The notes under the pieces were generated by a model, which worked only from the letters and a program-made list of their open reading frames with translations, was not told where the DNA came from and did no database searches. A program made the position numbers and the translations under genes. 41,529 nucleotides of DNA from Alphaproteobacteria bacterium (GTDB lineage Bacteria; Pseudomonadota; Alphaproteobacteria; Rhodospirillales; Casp-alpha2): assembly GCA_024279135.1 (NCBI GenBank), contig JAJRRU010000011.1, positions 1 to 41,529 on the forward strand, read 5' to 3'. Every line of letters starts with the position of its first letter. Within the stretch, counting starts at the first letter, position 1. Positions 7,564-16,066 of this stretch are shown here, piece by piece.

Positions 7564-9483
7564 TTAGGCATTGGCAGATTTACGTTGTAGGGTGCTGAGG
7601 ATCGACGGCCCCCAAACGATCAACAGGATCACCGCGCCAATCAGCTTGGTTAGCAACACCATAGGCAACAAGAAGCAAACCGCTGCACCAAGGAACATCA
7701 AGCGGCGCCACAGTGGAATTGACCCCGCCAGGAAGTCTACACCCTGGATTGCCATGGCAAGCGAGATATAACCGATCAGGTAGCTGAGCGCGGCCCCGGT
7801 AATTGCGGCTGGGGTTCCTTGCAACAGCAATTCAGGCACGTATACGAAACTAAACGGTATCAGCACCAATGTTGAGCCGAACTTTAAGGCGGCGAACCCG
7901 GTTTTCATGGGGTCCGCCTTGGCTATGGCCGCCGCCGCAAAGGCCGATACACAGACCGGCGGGGTGATATTAGACAAACACGCAGCATAAAACACCACGA
8001 GGTGTGCATGAATTTCTGGAACACCGAGCTGTATCAATGCTGGAGCCGCCACAACGGCGAGAATAATGTACGAGCCCGTGGTGCTGCTGCCCATGCCGAT
8101 AATCACTGAAATGAATGTTACCAGCATTACAGTCAGGAACAGACTACCCCCAGCGAACTCAACTAGAACAGCCGAAAACTTCAAACCAAGCCCGGACAAG
8201 ATAATGCCGCCAATGATAACCCCAAGGCTGCCAATGGCGGCCCCGGCGGCGGTGTTGGAATGTGCGCCAGAGACCAACCCGCGAAAAATGTCGCTCGGTC
8301 CCATGGCCGTATCCTTGCGCAGCCATGACAGGCATAGCGCCGACACACAACCCCAAAAAGCACCCAAATCCGGTGAATAGCCCTTAAACAGCAGCGTAAC
8401 GACGACGATCAGTGGAATGAAGAAGTGCCAGCCTTTGCGCAGCACGTCCTTGACGTTGGGAATTTCCTCTTGTGGTAACCCCTTCAATCCGGTGCGAACA
8501 GCTTCCAGATCCACCATCAATAATACGAAAATAAAGAATAAAACTGCCGGGATCACGTTCATGGCTGCAATCGACAGGTAATCTGTCTGTGTCAGTGTTG
8601 CCAGGATGAACACGCCAGCTCCCATAATCGGCGGCATCACCTGACCACCGGTAGAGGCTATAGCCTCGATACCGCCAGCGTGGTGTGGCTTGAACCCAAT
8701 ACGTTTCATCATGGGTATGGTAAACGTGCCCGAGGCGACCACATTGGCCACTGAGGAGCCGGAAATAGAGCCGAACAGTGCAGAACTGACGGTGGCAATT
8801 TTAGCTGGCCCGCCGCGCCACTTTCCGGTTAATGACGTCGCCAGTTCCATGAAGAACGTGCCAGCCCCGCTGCGCTCCAGAAATGCACCGAAGATCATAA
8901 ACGGAAACACAAACGTGGCAAAGGTCGCCGTAATAACGCCAAACATGGCTTCTTGCGTAGAAAACGTAAATTCGATGATGCGGTCAACCGACATTCCGGA
9001 ATGGCTGAGTTTGCCGGGCAGGTAAGGACCATAATAGAGTTGAGCCAGGAATATGGCGGCAATAATCGGAATTGCTGGGCCGAGAACCCGGCGGCTGGTT
9101 TCCAACACCACCAGAATAGCGCAAATCCCCATGAACCGATCCCAGTCGTTTGGTTCACTGACCCGGAACATGGCATAAGAGACATACTGGTCCATCCAGT
9201 AGCCTATGGATGCGATTGCCATAATAATTAAAACATAGTCGATAATACCGGGTCGGTTGTTTTGCTTACCCTTGATTGCTGGGAAACCAAGAAAAACCAA
9301 CACCGCCGTGAATACCAGGTAGAGACCCCGATTGGTTTCCGTTGATACCAGTCCAAAACCGGATGTATACATATACCAAAGCGAGAATGCTGCTGCGATT
9401 AACGCATATATAACGGCATAAGGACCTGAAATGGTTCTATTTTTTCCAACGATCGGTGGAAACCATTTTTCAAGTATCGACAT
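7564..9483 (-). CDS. TRAP transporter, fused DctQM permease (TAXI type)
   Basis: A 639-residue polytopic membrane protein. The first ~180 residues form the small DctQ-like four-helix part. The rest is a DctM-like large permease with the family's GSISGSSVANVVASGTFTIPMM and EAIASTGGQVMPPIMGAG signatures (about residues 245-290), repeated as GMGSSTTGSYIILAVVAAPAL (about 475) in the second half. TRAP systems use the sodium or proton gradient to import organic acids delivered by a periplasmic receptor. The receptor gene is directly upstream, separated by a stem-loop. It is the third gene after an FAH-family enzyme, so the substrate is probably a carboxylic acid consumed by that enzyme. Confidence 0.92.
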   Translation of the reverse strand: MSILEKWFPPIVGKNRTISGPYAVIYALIAAAFSLWYMYTSGFGLVSTETNRGLYLVFTAVLVFLGFPAIKGKQNNRPGIIDYVLIIMAIASIGYWMDQYVSYAMFRVSEPNDWDRFMGICAILVVLETSRRVLGPAIPIIAAIFLAQLYYGPYLPGKLSHSGMSVDRIIEFTFSTQEAMFGVITATFATFVFPFMIFGAFLERSGAGTFFMELATSLTGKWRGGPAKIATVSSALFGSISGSSVANVVASGTFTIPMMKRIGFKPHHAGGIEAIASTGGQVMPPIMGAGVFILATLTQTDYLSIAAMNVIPAVLFFIFVLLMVDLEAVRTGLKGLPQEEIPNVKDVLRKGWHFFIPLIVVVTLLFKGYSPDLGAFWGCVSALCLSWLRKDTAMGPSDIFRGLVSGAHSNTAAGAAIGSLGVIIGGIILSGLGLKFSAVLVEFAGGSLFLTVMLVTFISVIIGMGSSTTGSYIILAVVAAPALIQLGVPEIHAHLVVFYAACLSNITPPVCVSAFAAAAIAKADPMKTGFAALKFGSTLVLIPFSFVYVPELLLQGTPAAITGAALSYLIGYISLAMAIQGVDFLAGSIPLWRRLMFLGAAVCFLLPMVLLTKLIGAVILLIVWGPSILSTLQRKSANA

Positions 9484-9521
9484 GTATGGAGCCTTGTTAA
9501 AATCGAGGTCATAGAAGAAAA

Positions 9522-9558
9522 TACGGGCCGCTGATTTTTAAAATTACAGCGACCCGTA
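9522..9558 (-). other. Intercistronic stem-loop between TAXI receptor and TRAP permease
   Basis: Arms TACGGGcCGCTG and CAGCGaCCCGTA pair around an AT-rich loop, with one mismatch. The hairpin lies just after the receptor stop codon. No long U tract follows on the minus strand, so it is more likely an mRNA 3'-end stabiliser or partial attenuator, leaving more receptor than permease mRNA, than a full terminator. Confidence 0.6.
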
Positions 9559-9573
9559 CCCATGTAGCTTATC

Positions 9574-10536
9574 TTAATCCTGCCACAAGCCTTTTGCCTT
9601 GTAGTAGGCCTTTGCACCAGGATGCATAGGCACACCCAAGGCTTCGAAGTTTTTGGTATCAGGTGACATCTGCGCCCAGGCTTTGTGCCCAGCTTTCAGA
9701 CGGTCACGGATTTCCGGCTGATAGACCAGTTCCAGTATATCCTCTACCGCTTTGGCCGGGACACGCTCATGAGCAACCCAGTATACCGTCAAATACGGCA
9801 GGTCAACAGCAGGAACGCCTGTGTAGGTACCCTCAGGCATGGTGTTGCTGTTGTAGAACGGGTAGGCGGTGGTAATTTTGGCCATCTCGTCCTTGCTGTA
9901 AGGCAGCACAAGAGCGCCTTTGGTTTCCGCAAGTTCTTTAACCGCAGCGGCCGGGGCCGAAGACTGGCAAAGGGCATCAATCTGGCCATTAGCCAAGGCA
10001 CGACCAGCATCGGCAAAGGTCATCATTGAAGGTTTAACCTTGTCGAGCATACCGATAGCACGGAGCATGTTGGAGCAATTAAAGACTGTGCCAGAGCCTG
10101 GAGGGCCAAGCGCAACTTTTTTACCGGCCAGATCGGAAATTTTGCTGATCTCGTTACCCGGAAGAGTAACGAAATAGGAAGGGCCTTTATAAGCCTTGGC
10201 AATACCACGGAACATGGTGCCTTTGGCCGTTGTCTTGAACGGGCCTTCCGCATTCAGCGACATGTATACATGAGCGCCGTAGACGATGCCCATATCCAGT
10301 TCACCCTTAATGATACGCTTGGCGTTTTCAGTTGAACCACCTGTAGTCACCTGAGTGATATTATACTGGGGTAGTTTTTCCGAGATGATGGTGCCGGCAG
10401 CACCAACCATATAATACATGACACCGCCCGGATTAGAGCCACCCCAGGCGATATTTGCCTTTTCAGTCGCTGAAGCAGGTGATCCGGCAATTGCCACCGT
10501 GGCAAAGGCTGCCGTTAGTAATGCTATTTTTTTCAT
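9574..10536 (-). CDS. TAXI-family TRAP transporter periplasmic receptor
   Basis: A 320-residue secreted protein. The signal peptide is MKKIALLTAAFATVAIAG with cleavage near PASA-TE. The mature protein starts with the TAXI-type pattern NIAWGGSNPGGVMYYMVGAAGTII and contains ITQVTTGGSTENAKRI, LAGKKVALGPPGSGT and ADAGRALANGQIDALCQ. TAXI receptors bind small organic acids in the periplasm and present them to the fused permease. It follows the FAH-family gene by about 20 bp and precedes the permease, and all three are probably controlled by the divergent GntR regulator. The ligand is unknown. Confidence 0.92.
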   Translation of the reverse strand: MKKIALLTAAFATVAIAGSPASATEKANIAWGGSNPGGVMYYMVGAAGTIISEKLPQYNITQVTTGGSTENAKRIIKGELDMGIVYGAHVYMSLNAEGPFKTTAKGTMFRGIAKAYKGPSYFVTLPGNEISKISDLAGKKVALGPPGSGTVFNCSNMLRAIGMLDKVKPSMMTFADAGRALANGQIDALCQSSAPAAAVKELAETKGALVLPYSKDEMAKITTAYPFYNSNTMPEGTYTGVPAVDLPYLTVYWVAHERVPAKAVEDILELVYQPEIRDRLKAGHKAWAQMSPDTKNFEALGVPMHPGAKAYYKAKGLWQD

Positions 10537-10556
10537 GTCGATTTTCTCCCTTTGTT

Positions 10557-11453
10557 TTACTCTACTGAGTTACGTAATTCACCAATTTTAGTTATAATTA
10601 CAGTTACTTGATCTCCTGACTTTAGATATACAGGAGGATCGAAACCAATGCCTACACCCGCGGGGGTTCCCGTGGCGATGATGTCACCTGGCACCAATGT
10701 CATAGTTGCAGAAAGGGTTTCAATGATTGTGGGAATGTCAAAAATAAGGTCTGAGACCTGTGCCTCTTGCCGTTTTTCCCCATTAACGAATGTACTCAGA
10801 TGCAAATCCGTTACGTCGCCAATTTCATCTGCCGTTACCAGCACGGGTCCCATAGGACAGAACCCATCCGGACTCTTGCCAATAAACCACTGTTTATGTA
10901 GGCTCTGCAAGTCACGTGCGGTTACGTCATTGATGATGGTGTATCCATAGACATGATCGTAGGCATTGGCCTTTACGATGCCCTTGCCGGCCAGACCGAT
11001 AACCACACCCAGTTCACCTTCATAATCAGTGCTATTTGTTGGGTCTGCACTGGCTGGGATTACCGTATCAGGTCCGGTAACGGAGGTTGTCGCTTTAGTA
11101 AAAATGATTGGGAATTCCGGCACTGCAGTTCCGCCCGCCGTGGCATCAAAGCCTGAATTATGAAACTCCTCAGCATGCTCATAGTAGTTCTTGCCAACAC
11201 ACAAAAGATTACGTTTGGGAACAGGGAACGGAGACAGTAGGGTTACGGCATCTAACCGGGTTTTTGCCTCACTTGCAGCGCTCTCAACTGCCGCTTCGGC
11301 CTGTTTCAGGCCATCGTCACCCAGTTCAACAAAGGCTGTCATATCACGCGGCAATGAAGGGGATGCTATGGACAAATCGACGATTGTTATTTCGTCGGTG
11401 GCAAGAACGCCGATGCGGCATTCCGTCCCAGTTTGAAAGGTGATGAGCTTCAT
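10557..11453 (-). CDS. Fumarylacetoacetate hydrolase-family enzyme
   Basis: A 298-residue protein from the ATG at 11453, which has AGGA 9 bp upstream; an upstream TTG at 11462 is less likely. The C-terminal catalytic half shows KNYYEHAEEF, the metal-binding TDYEGELGVVIG, INDVTARDLQ, the ligand-side KSPDGFCPMGPVLV, and GDIIATGTPAGVGIG. The family cleaves C-C bonds in, or decarboxylates, hydrated beta-diketo or oxo acids, for example fumarylpyruvate, 2-hydroxyhepta-2,4-diene-1,7-dioate isomer and oxaloacetate. Metal ligands appear intact. It is the first gene of the FAH-TAXI-TRAP operon, so it probably acts on the imported acid or on its first metabolite. The sequence alone does not give the reaction. 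Confidence 0.88.
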   Translation of the reverse strand: MKLITFQTGTECRIGVLATDEITIVDLSIASPSLPRDMTAFVELGDDGLKQAEAAVESAASEAKTRLDAVTLLSPFPVPKRNLLCVGKNYYEHAEEFHNSGFDATAGGTAVPEFPIIFTKATTSVTGPDTVIPASADPTNSTDYEGELGVVIGLAGKGIVKANAYDHVYGYTIINDVTARDLQSLHKQWFIGKSPDGFCPMGPVLVTADEIGDVTDLHLSTFVNGEKRQEAQVSDLIFDIPTIIETLSATMTLVPGDIIATGTPAGVGIGFDPPVYLKSGDQVTVIITKIGELRNSVE

Positions 11454-11590
11454 TTTCAACAATCCTGATGTGGCAAGTTTTCGTTCAGCTATTGACTTAG
11501 AATAAAGAGTAATGCCAAGATTGGTGTCAACAGCCGATAAATTAATTAATATTATTTAATGAAAACAACGTTCTAAATGTTTTTTAACTA

Positions 11591-11613
11591 CATACCAATA
11601 AAATATTGGTATG
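11591..11613. promoter_or_regulatory. Perfect palindrome, candidate GntR operator
   Basis: Ten-bp arms CATACCAATA and TATTGGTATG with a 3-bp AAA spacer form a perfect inverted repeat, 40 bp before the GntR start and about 140 bp before the FAH gene. A second half-site-like ATAGGTATAA follows at once. The shape (GGTAT half sites) fits an FadR/FCD-type GntR operator that controls both directions. The rest of 11454-11653 is AT-rich promoter sequence. Confidence 0.65.
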
Positions 11614-11653
11614 AATAGGTATAATAATCTTACAGCCTGTAAAGGAATAATTC

Positions 11654-12325
11654 ATGTCATCTAAAGAACTTGCGGTTAGTGAATTACATCGCCTTATTCG
11701 TAATGGACATTATGCACCACAGTCTCAACTCCCTTCCGAACGGAGCCTTGCCGAGCAGTTGCAGATCTCGCGTTCAACCCTGCGTAAGGCGCTGGCAACA
11801 CTAGAATCCGAAGGTGAATTATGGCGTCATGTGGGGCGTGGAACATTTGTTGGTAAATGCCCTGCTGTTGAAAGCGAGGTATTTCCCCTTCCGGCTGACT
11901 TAACCAACCCTTCGGAAGTCATGGAAGTTCGACTGATACTAGAACCTGAGATTGCCGTTCTAGCCGCGCACCGCGCCACCAAAACCGACATCACATTCAT
12001 GCGGCAATGCCTGGTTAAAGGTGATGCAGCACGAGACACGGCAACCTTTGAAATGTGGGATGGAGCCCTTCACCGGGTTATCGCCGAAGCGGCTAGAAAC
12101 ACACTTTTGCTGGCATTATTTCAGGCCGTAAACGCGGTTCGAGGACATGCAATCTGGGGCGAGTTAAAAGAAGCAACTCTGACAAAACAACGCCGAAAAC
12201 GCTACGTGGTTCAGCACTACAATATGGTTAACGCCATTGAACGACGCGATGCGGTAGATAGCCAACGTCTGACCCGAGAGCACCTGAAGGCCGTCCGCGA
12301 CGACATGCTAAACAAACACTATTAA
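11654..12325 (+). CDS. GntR-family (FadR/FCD subfamily) transcriptional regulator
   Basis: A 223-residue protein. The winged helix is at residues 5-70, with the GntR signature QLPSERSLAEQLQISRSTLRKALATLESEGEL and RGTFV. The C-terminal FCD ligand domain follows, with the metal-type histidines in WDGALHRVI, VVQHYNMV and REHLKAV. FCD regulators generally repress a neighbouring operon until an organic acid binds. It is transcribed divergently from the FAH-TAXI-TRAP operon, with a perfect palindrome in between, so that operon and its own gene are the likely targets. Confidence 0.92.
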   Translation: MSSKELAVSELHRLIRNGHYAPQSQLPSERSLAEQLQISRSTLRKALATLESEGELWRHVGRGTFVGKCPAVESEVFPLPADLTNPSEVMEVRLILEPEIAVLAAHRATKTDITFMRQCLVKGDAARDTATFEMWDGALHRVIAEAARNTLLLALFQAVNAVRGHAIWGELKEATLTKQRRKRYVVQHYNMVNAIERRDAVDSQRLTREHLKAVRDDMLNKHY

Positions 12326-12339
12326 AACCGCTAGAAGTA

Positions 12340-12595
12340 CTGGACTTGCACCGAAAAAGTTGAGCGTTATGGAGTTTGTTCCCTTTGGGTCAAACGAAGC
12401 TGACGTGATCAATACGACATACCTCAAGGAAGTAGATAGACCACAACACCGCCCCGGATGGGTTGTAAATATGTACGTACTCATTCGTGTTCTTCATTAT
12501 GCGGAACAAATCGGTTCAGTCAGAAAAGCCTGCCGATATTTTGGTATTGGCCGGTCAAGTTTTTACCGTTTACGAAGAAAAGAGAATCTTAAAAG
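12340..12595 (+). pseudogene. Insertion-sequence remnant: N-terminal helix-turn-helix of a transposase
   Basis: In an open frame from 12360 the stretch from 12471 reads VLHYAEQIGSVRKACRYFGI followed by GRSSFYRLRRK. This is the N-terminal helix-turn-helix of IS481/IS3-type transposases. The similarity stops at about 12590, where the coding sequence of the EamA gene on the other strand begins, and the DDE catalytic domain is missing. The upstream ACCGAAAAAGTTGAGCG at about 12347 looks like the left end of such an element. The rest of the 142-codon frame is antisense to the EamA gene and is not coding. Confidence 0.7.
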
Positions 12596-13507
12596 CTGGC
12601 GTCCTGTTTTGATCAGCACTTCCATCAACCCGGCCAAGGTAATCAATCCAACCCCCAGCATTTCACGTGCCCCAAACGGCTCATCTGCCCATAAAGCCGC
12701 CGTCACCGTGCCAACACTTATTTCTGTCATAAATAAAATTCCGACTACACCGGGGTTGAGCAATGGCGTGCCCCACATAACCAAATAAACTGCCGGAATA
12801 ACCAATATTATGATTAACGGCAAAAGCCAGAGCAATTCCCCCGTTATTATTGCCACTGACGGTACCGGTGGGGTACCGGAGAACGGCATAAGCGCAATAA
12901 CGAGCGCTGCAATAACCCCCCAAATAATATAAACAAACGTAAATTCAACTGCTGAGTTCTGATTGTCATCACGCAAAAGCACGGCTGCAACGGCCCATAT
13001 CAGGCCCGCAGCAAGGCCCATCCAGTCACCCACATTACGCGGCCAGGGGACGCCAACATCAATTCCAAAAATCACCAGCATGCCGCCAAGGCCGAGAATG
13101 ATGGCCATTACTTGCGCCCGAGAAACCTCTTCTTTAAGCCATACTCTAGCCAGCAAGGTGCTCCAAACGGGAGTCATATAAAAAAGCAACATTCCACGGA
13201 TTACTTCGGTGTAGAGGACTGCATCCGAATACAGGGCCATAGATACACCGGAGACCAATCCGATCAGTTGCAGCCTCCACCCACCTTTCAGAATATACCG
13301 CCAGCGCCAGATCATAAACGGTAAACATATGGCAAGCGGGACAGTGAAAAAGATTACCGTCGCCCAGGCATCGGAGAAGCCAGCTTTATCCAATAAACGG
13401 AGCGGAATCCAAAATACGCCCCATATTAGGCCGCCATACATACAGGCTAATTTGGCGTTCGTTTCATTACTTTTATCAGGTGAAAAACTCATGAGGCTAG
13501 ATTTCAT
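12563..13507 (-). CDS. EamA/DMT-family transporter
   Basis: A 314-residue membrane protein with about ten predicted helices in two EamA repeats. Examples are the first helix MYGGLIWGVFWIPLRLLDKAG, MLLFYMTPVWSTLLARVWLKEE (the conserved end of repeat 1) and EISVGTVTAALWADEPFGAREMLGVGLITLAGLMEV (end of repeat 2). The family exports metabolites or amino acids in the inner membrane. The last ~15 residues (QLLRFSFLRKR) and the stop are read through the antisense of the transposase remnant, so the original C-terminus was probably replaced. All transmembrane parts are kept, so the protein may still work. The substrate is unknown, and it stands alone between two operons. Confidence 0.85.
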   Translation of the reverse strand: MKSSLMSFSPDKSNETNAKLACMYGGLIWGVFWIPLRLLDKAGFSDAWATVIFFTVPLAICLPFMIWRWRYILKGGWRLQLIGLVSGVSMALYSDAVLYTEVIRGMLLFYMTPVWSTLLARVWLKEEVSRAQVMAIILGLGGMLVIFGIDVGVPWPRNVGDWMGLAAGLIWAVAAVLLRDDNQNSAVEFTFVYIIWGVIAALVIALMPFSGTPPVPSVAIITGELLWLLPLIIILVIPAVYLVMWGTPLLNPGVVGILFMTEISVGTVTAALWADEPFGAREMLGVGLITLAGLMEVLIKTGRQLLRFSFLRKR

Positions 13508-13651
13508 TCAAGAGGAAAAGCATTGCCATGAAGATGGTATTTAGCAAAATTCTCCCCCCGCCCTGCTTTTATTGGGGCCGTGTAAAATAATTCTGAGGCG
13601 GATATTAAGGTCTCCCTGAGTTCCCTCCTGGTTGGTCGGGGGTACGGGAAA

Positions 13652-15166
13652 TTACCCCAGGTTGAACCACACGGATTTTGTCTGGGTATGGGCTAAAACC
13701 GTTTCGAAACATTTATCGCGACCCTGACCGGATTGTTTGTAACCACCCCACGGTTGCGTCATATCGCCATGATCGAAACAGTTGACCCACACGATTCCAG
13801 CCTCGATTTCCTTGACCATACGATGCGCGGTCTTAAGATTGGATGTCCAGATCGATGCCGCCAGGCCATAGATGGTGTCATTGGCAATGGAGATCGCATC
13901 ATCAAGATCGTCAAATGGAAGGACGCATACAACGGGGCCGAAGATTTCCTCGCGTGCGATCTTCATGTCATTATTGACGCCAGTAAACATCGTCGGCTCG
14001 ACAAAGTAACCTTGCGGTTGGCCAGCGGGAATACCGCCACCAAATTCCAGCTTTGCACCTTCTGCTTTACCGACATCAATATAACCAATCACCCGGTCTT
14101 GCTGCTCGCGAGTTACCATCGGCCCCATGGTTGTCGCCGGATCGAGAGGATCGCCAGGGCTATAGGAGGATTTCGTTTTTACGATAAACTTCGAAACGAA
14201 TTCATCATAAATACTTGACTGCACCAGCAACCTCGAACCGGCGTTGCACACTTCGCCCTGATTACCGTAAATACCGTTCACGGCATATTCAACGGCGTTA
14301 TCCAGGCTTTCCGTATCGGCCATGATTATTTGCGGTGTCTTACCGCCGCATTCCGTCGTTACCCGCTTCATGTTTGACTGCCCGGAATAGACCATCATCA
14401 GTTTTCCGACTTCTGTCGAACCGGTAAACGCGATCTTTGCGACATCCATGTGCAGGGCTAATGCCTTTCCGACATCTTCGCCAAATCCATTGATGACATT
14501 CAACACACCAGCAGGGCCACCTGCCTCCATAAACAACTTACCCAGAAGCAAACCACTCATGGGTGATTGTTCGGCAGGCTTCAATATGACCGAGTTACCT
14601 GCGGCAAGGGCAGGTGCAATTTTCCAAGCAGCCATCATCAATGGATAGTTCCATGGCACGATGCACCCAACGACACCAAGTGGTTCACGCGTAATGTAAT
14701 GAAGTGCGTTGTATTCGGTGTTTGTCACGGTCCCTTCAATTTTATCAATAGTTTCTGCGTAATATTGAAATGTATGCGCCGAGAACGGCACATCAATAGT
14801 CAACATTTCGGAAATCGACTTGCCCATATCGAGGGTGTCGATCAGGGCAAACTGAATAGCATTCTCTTCGATCAACTGACCGAACTTATACAATACCTCC
14901 ATACGGTCGCGCGGAGCCATTCGAGACCAGGCGCCACCTTTGAAGACTGCTTTTGCATTGGCCACGGCTGCATCGACGTCTTCGTTGGAAGCGCGAGCCA
15001 TTTCGTTAAGCGGTTTGCCTGTGGCCGGGTTCAGGTTCTCAAATTTGTTACCCTTTTTGGGATTCACAAAATTACCGTCAATAAACAATGCCGTATCGAC
15101 ATTCAGGTTTTCAGCAAGGTCCTGCCAAGCTTTGTGATCGAGGTTTTCTGCTTCAACAAGGCTCAT
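13652..15166 (-). CDS. NAD(P)-dependent aldehyde dehydrogenase, PuuC-like
   Basis: A 504-residue ALDH. Visible are the NAD-binding IVPWNYPLMMAAWKIAPALAAGNSVILKPAE (about residues 170-200), FTGSTEVGK, the general-base Glu in TTECGGKTPQII (about 268), the nucleophile in GNQGEVCNAGSRLLV (about 300), EEIFGPVVCV, and the C-terminal DHGDMTQPWGGYKQSGQGRDK. The last motif resembles PuuC, which oxidises gamma-glutamyl-aminobutyraldehyde and related omega-amino aldehydes. It is the last gene after potDABC, so oxidation of an aldehyde derived from an imported polyamine or amine is the likely role. The operon begins with a sigma-54 promoter at 19345-19360. Nothing is recognised in the ~145 bp between it and the EamA gene. 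Confidence 0.88.
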   Translation of the reverse strand: MSLVEAENLDHKAWQDLAENLNVDTALFIDGNFVNPKKGNKFENLNPATGKPLNEMARASNEDVDAAVANAKAVFKGGAWSRMAPRDRMEVLYKFGQLIEENAIQFALIDTLDMGKSISEMLTIDVPFSAHTFQYYAETIDKIEGTVTNTEYNALHYITREPLGVVGCIVPWNYPLMMAAWKIAPALAAGNSVILKPAEQSPMSGLLLGKLFMEAGGPAGVLNVINGFGEDVGKALALHMDVAKIAFTGSTEVGKLMMVYSGQSNMKRVTTECGGKTPQIIMADTESLDNAVEYAVNGIYGNQGEVCNAGSRLLVQSSIYDEFVSKFIVKTKSSYSPGDPLDPATTMGPMVTREQQDRVIGYIDVGKAEGAKLEFGGGIPAGQPQGYFVEPTMFTGVNNDMKIAREEIFGPVVCVLPFDDLDDAISIANDTIYGLAASIWTSNLKTAHRMVKEIEAGIVWVNCFDHGDMTQPWGGYKQSGQGRDKCFETVLAHTQTKSVWFNLG

Positions 15167-15205
15167 TTCTGACTCCCATATTTTGGTTTGTTATGTTTCT
15201 CAAGC

Positions 15206-16054
15206 TTATCTGGATGTAGAATCTGATTTGGGGTTGCCAAGCAGGATGACCGACATGATGATCAACACCAGCGACACCAGAATAATAACGGTGCCGACTG
15301 CGTTAATTTCCGGTGTGATGCCCCGCCGCAATGTCGAGTAGATGTACATCGGCAAAGTATTGTCGCGGCCAGTAAGGAAGAAGGTTACCGGGATTTCATC
15401 GAATGATAAGGTGAAGGTCAAAAGTGAACTGCCAATAACCGCCGTACGAATATTCGGATACGTAATGTATCTGAATGTCTTCCAGGGTGTCGCACCCAGA
15501 TCGCTGGACGCTTCTTCCAGTCGACGATTGAACCTTTGTAAACGGGCAAACACCTGAGTCACGACAATACCGATCAGCGCCGTCGTGTGCCCGATGATGA
15601 CCGTTTCCAGACTGAGGCCAAAATCGATGACTCTGAAAAAATTCAGCATGGAAATACCGGTAATGATCCCCGGCAAAGTGATCGGCATCAAAATCAGACG
15701 GCGGAACAAGGTCTTGCCGTAAAAGCCATAACGATCCAACACGAATGCTGTTGGAATTCCAATGATTACCGCCAGAATCGTCGCTGAACTGGCGACATAT
15801 AGGCTGTTAGAAATAGCCTCAAGCATCTGCTCATTGGCGAGCATCTTTTCGTACCAACGCCAGGTGAAGCCACGCAGTGGCAAGGTCGTTACCTGGTTGT
15901 CGTTAAAACTGAAGATGATCAACACAATGATCGGGCCGTACAAGAAGGCCATTACAGCTGCCGCTGCCGTCCCCAGGGAATACCTGGACCAATCAATTTT
16001 AGGCTTTCGCGCGGGAAGCGCAGAGTTGATAGAGCCTGATGTTTGGATACTCAT
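15206..16054 (-). CDS. potC: Spermidine/putrescine-type ABC transporter permease PotC
   Basis: A 282-residue inner-membrane permease with about six helices. The N-terminal helix includes AAAVMAFLYGPIIVLIIFSFND, and the EAA loop reads EEASSDLGATPWKTFRYITYPNI, which contacts the ATPase. It follows potB by about 12 bp. With PotA and PotB it forms a polyamine-type importer. Members of this family also carry other cationic or compact organic solutes, so the exact substrate rests on the receptor and on the neighbouring amine enzymes. Confidence 0.9.
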   Translation of the reverse strand: MSIQTSGSINSALPARKPKIDWSRYSLGTAAAAVMAFLYGPIIVLIIFSFNDNQVTTLPLRGFTWRWYEKMLANEQMLEAISNSLYVASSATILAVIIGIPTAFVLDRYGFYGKTLFRRLILMPITLPGIITGISMLNFFRVIDFGLSLETVIIGHTTALIGIVVTQVFARLQRFNRRLEEASSDLGATPWKTFRYITYPNIRTAVIGSSLLTFTLSFDEIPVTFFLTGRDNTLPMYIYSTLRRGITPEINAVGTVIILVSLVLIIMSVILLGNPKSDSTSR

Positions 16055-16066
16055 TTTTCCCTTCCC

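Noticed and set aside
12360-12788. A 142-codon plus-strand frame as a gene
   Set aside because: Only about 40 codons resemble a transposase HTH; the rest is antisense to the EamA coding sequence. Treated as a remnant.
13552-13651. Terminator or small gene between the EamA gene and the PuuC-like dehydrogenase
   Set aside because: GC-rich runs are present, but no hairpin followed by a T tract and no plausible ORF with a ribosome-binding site.
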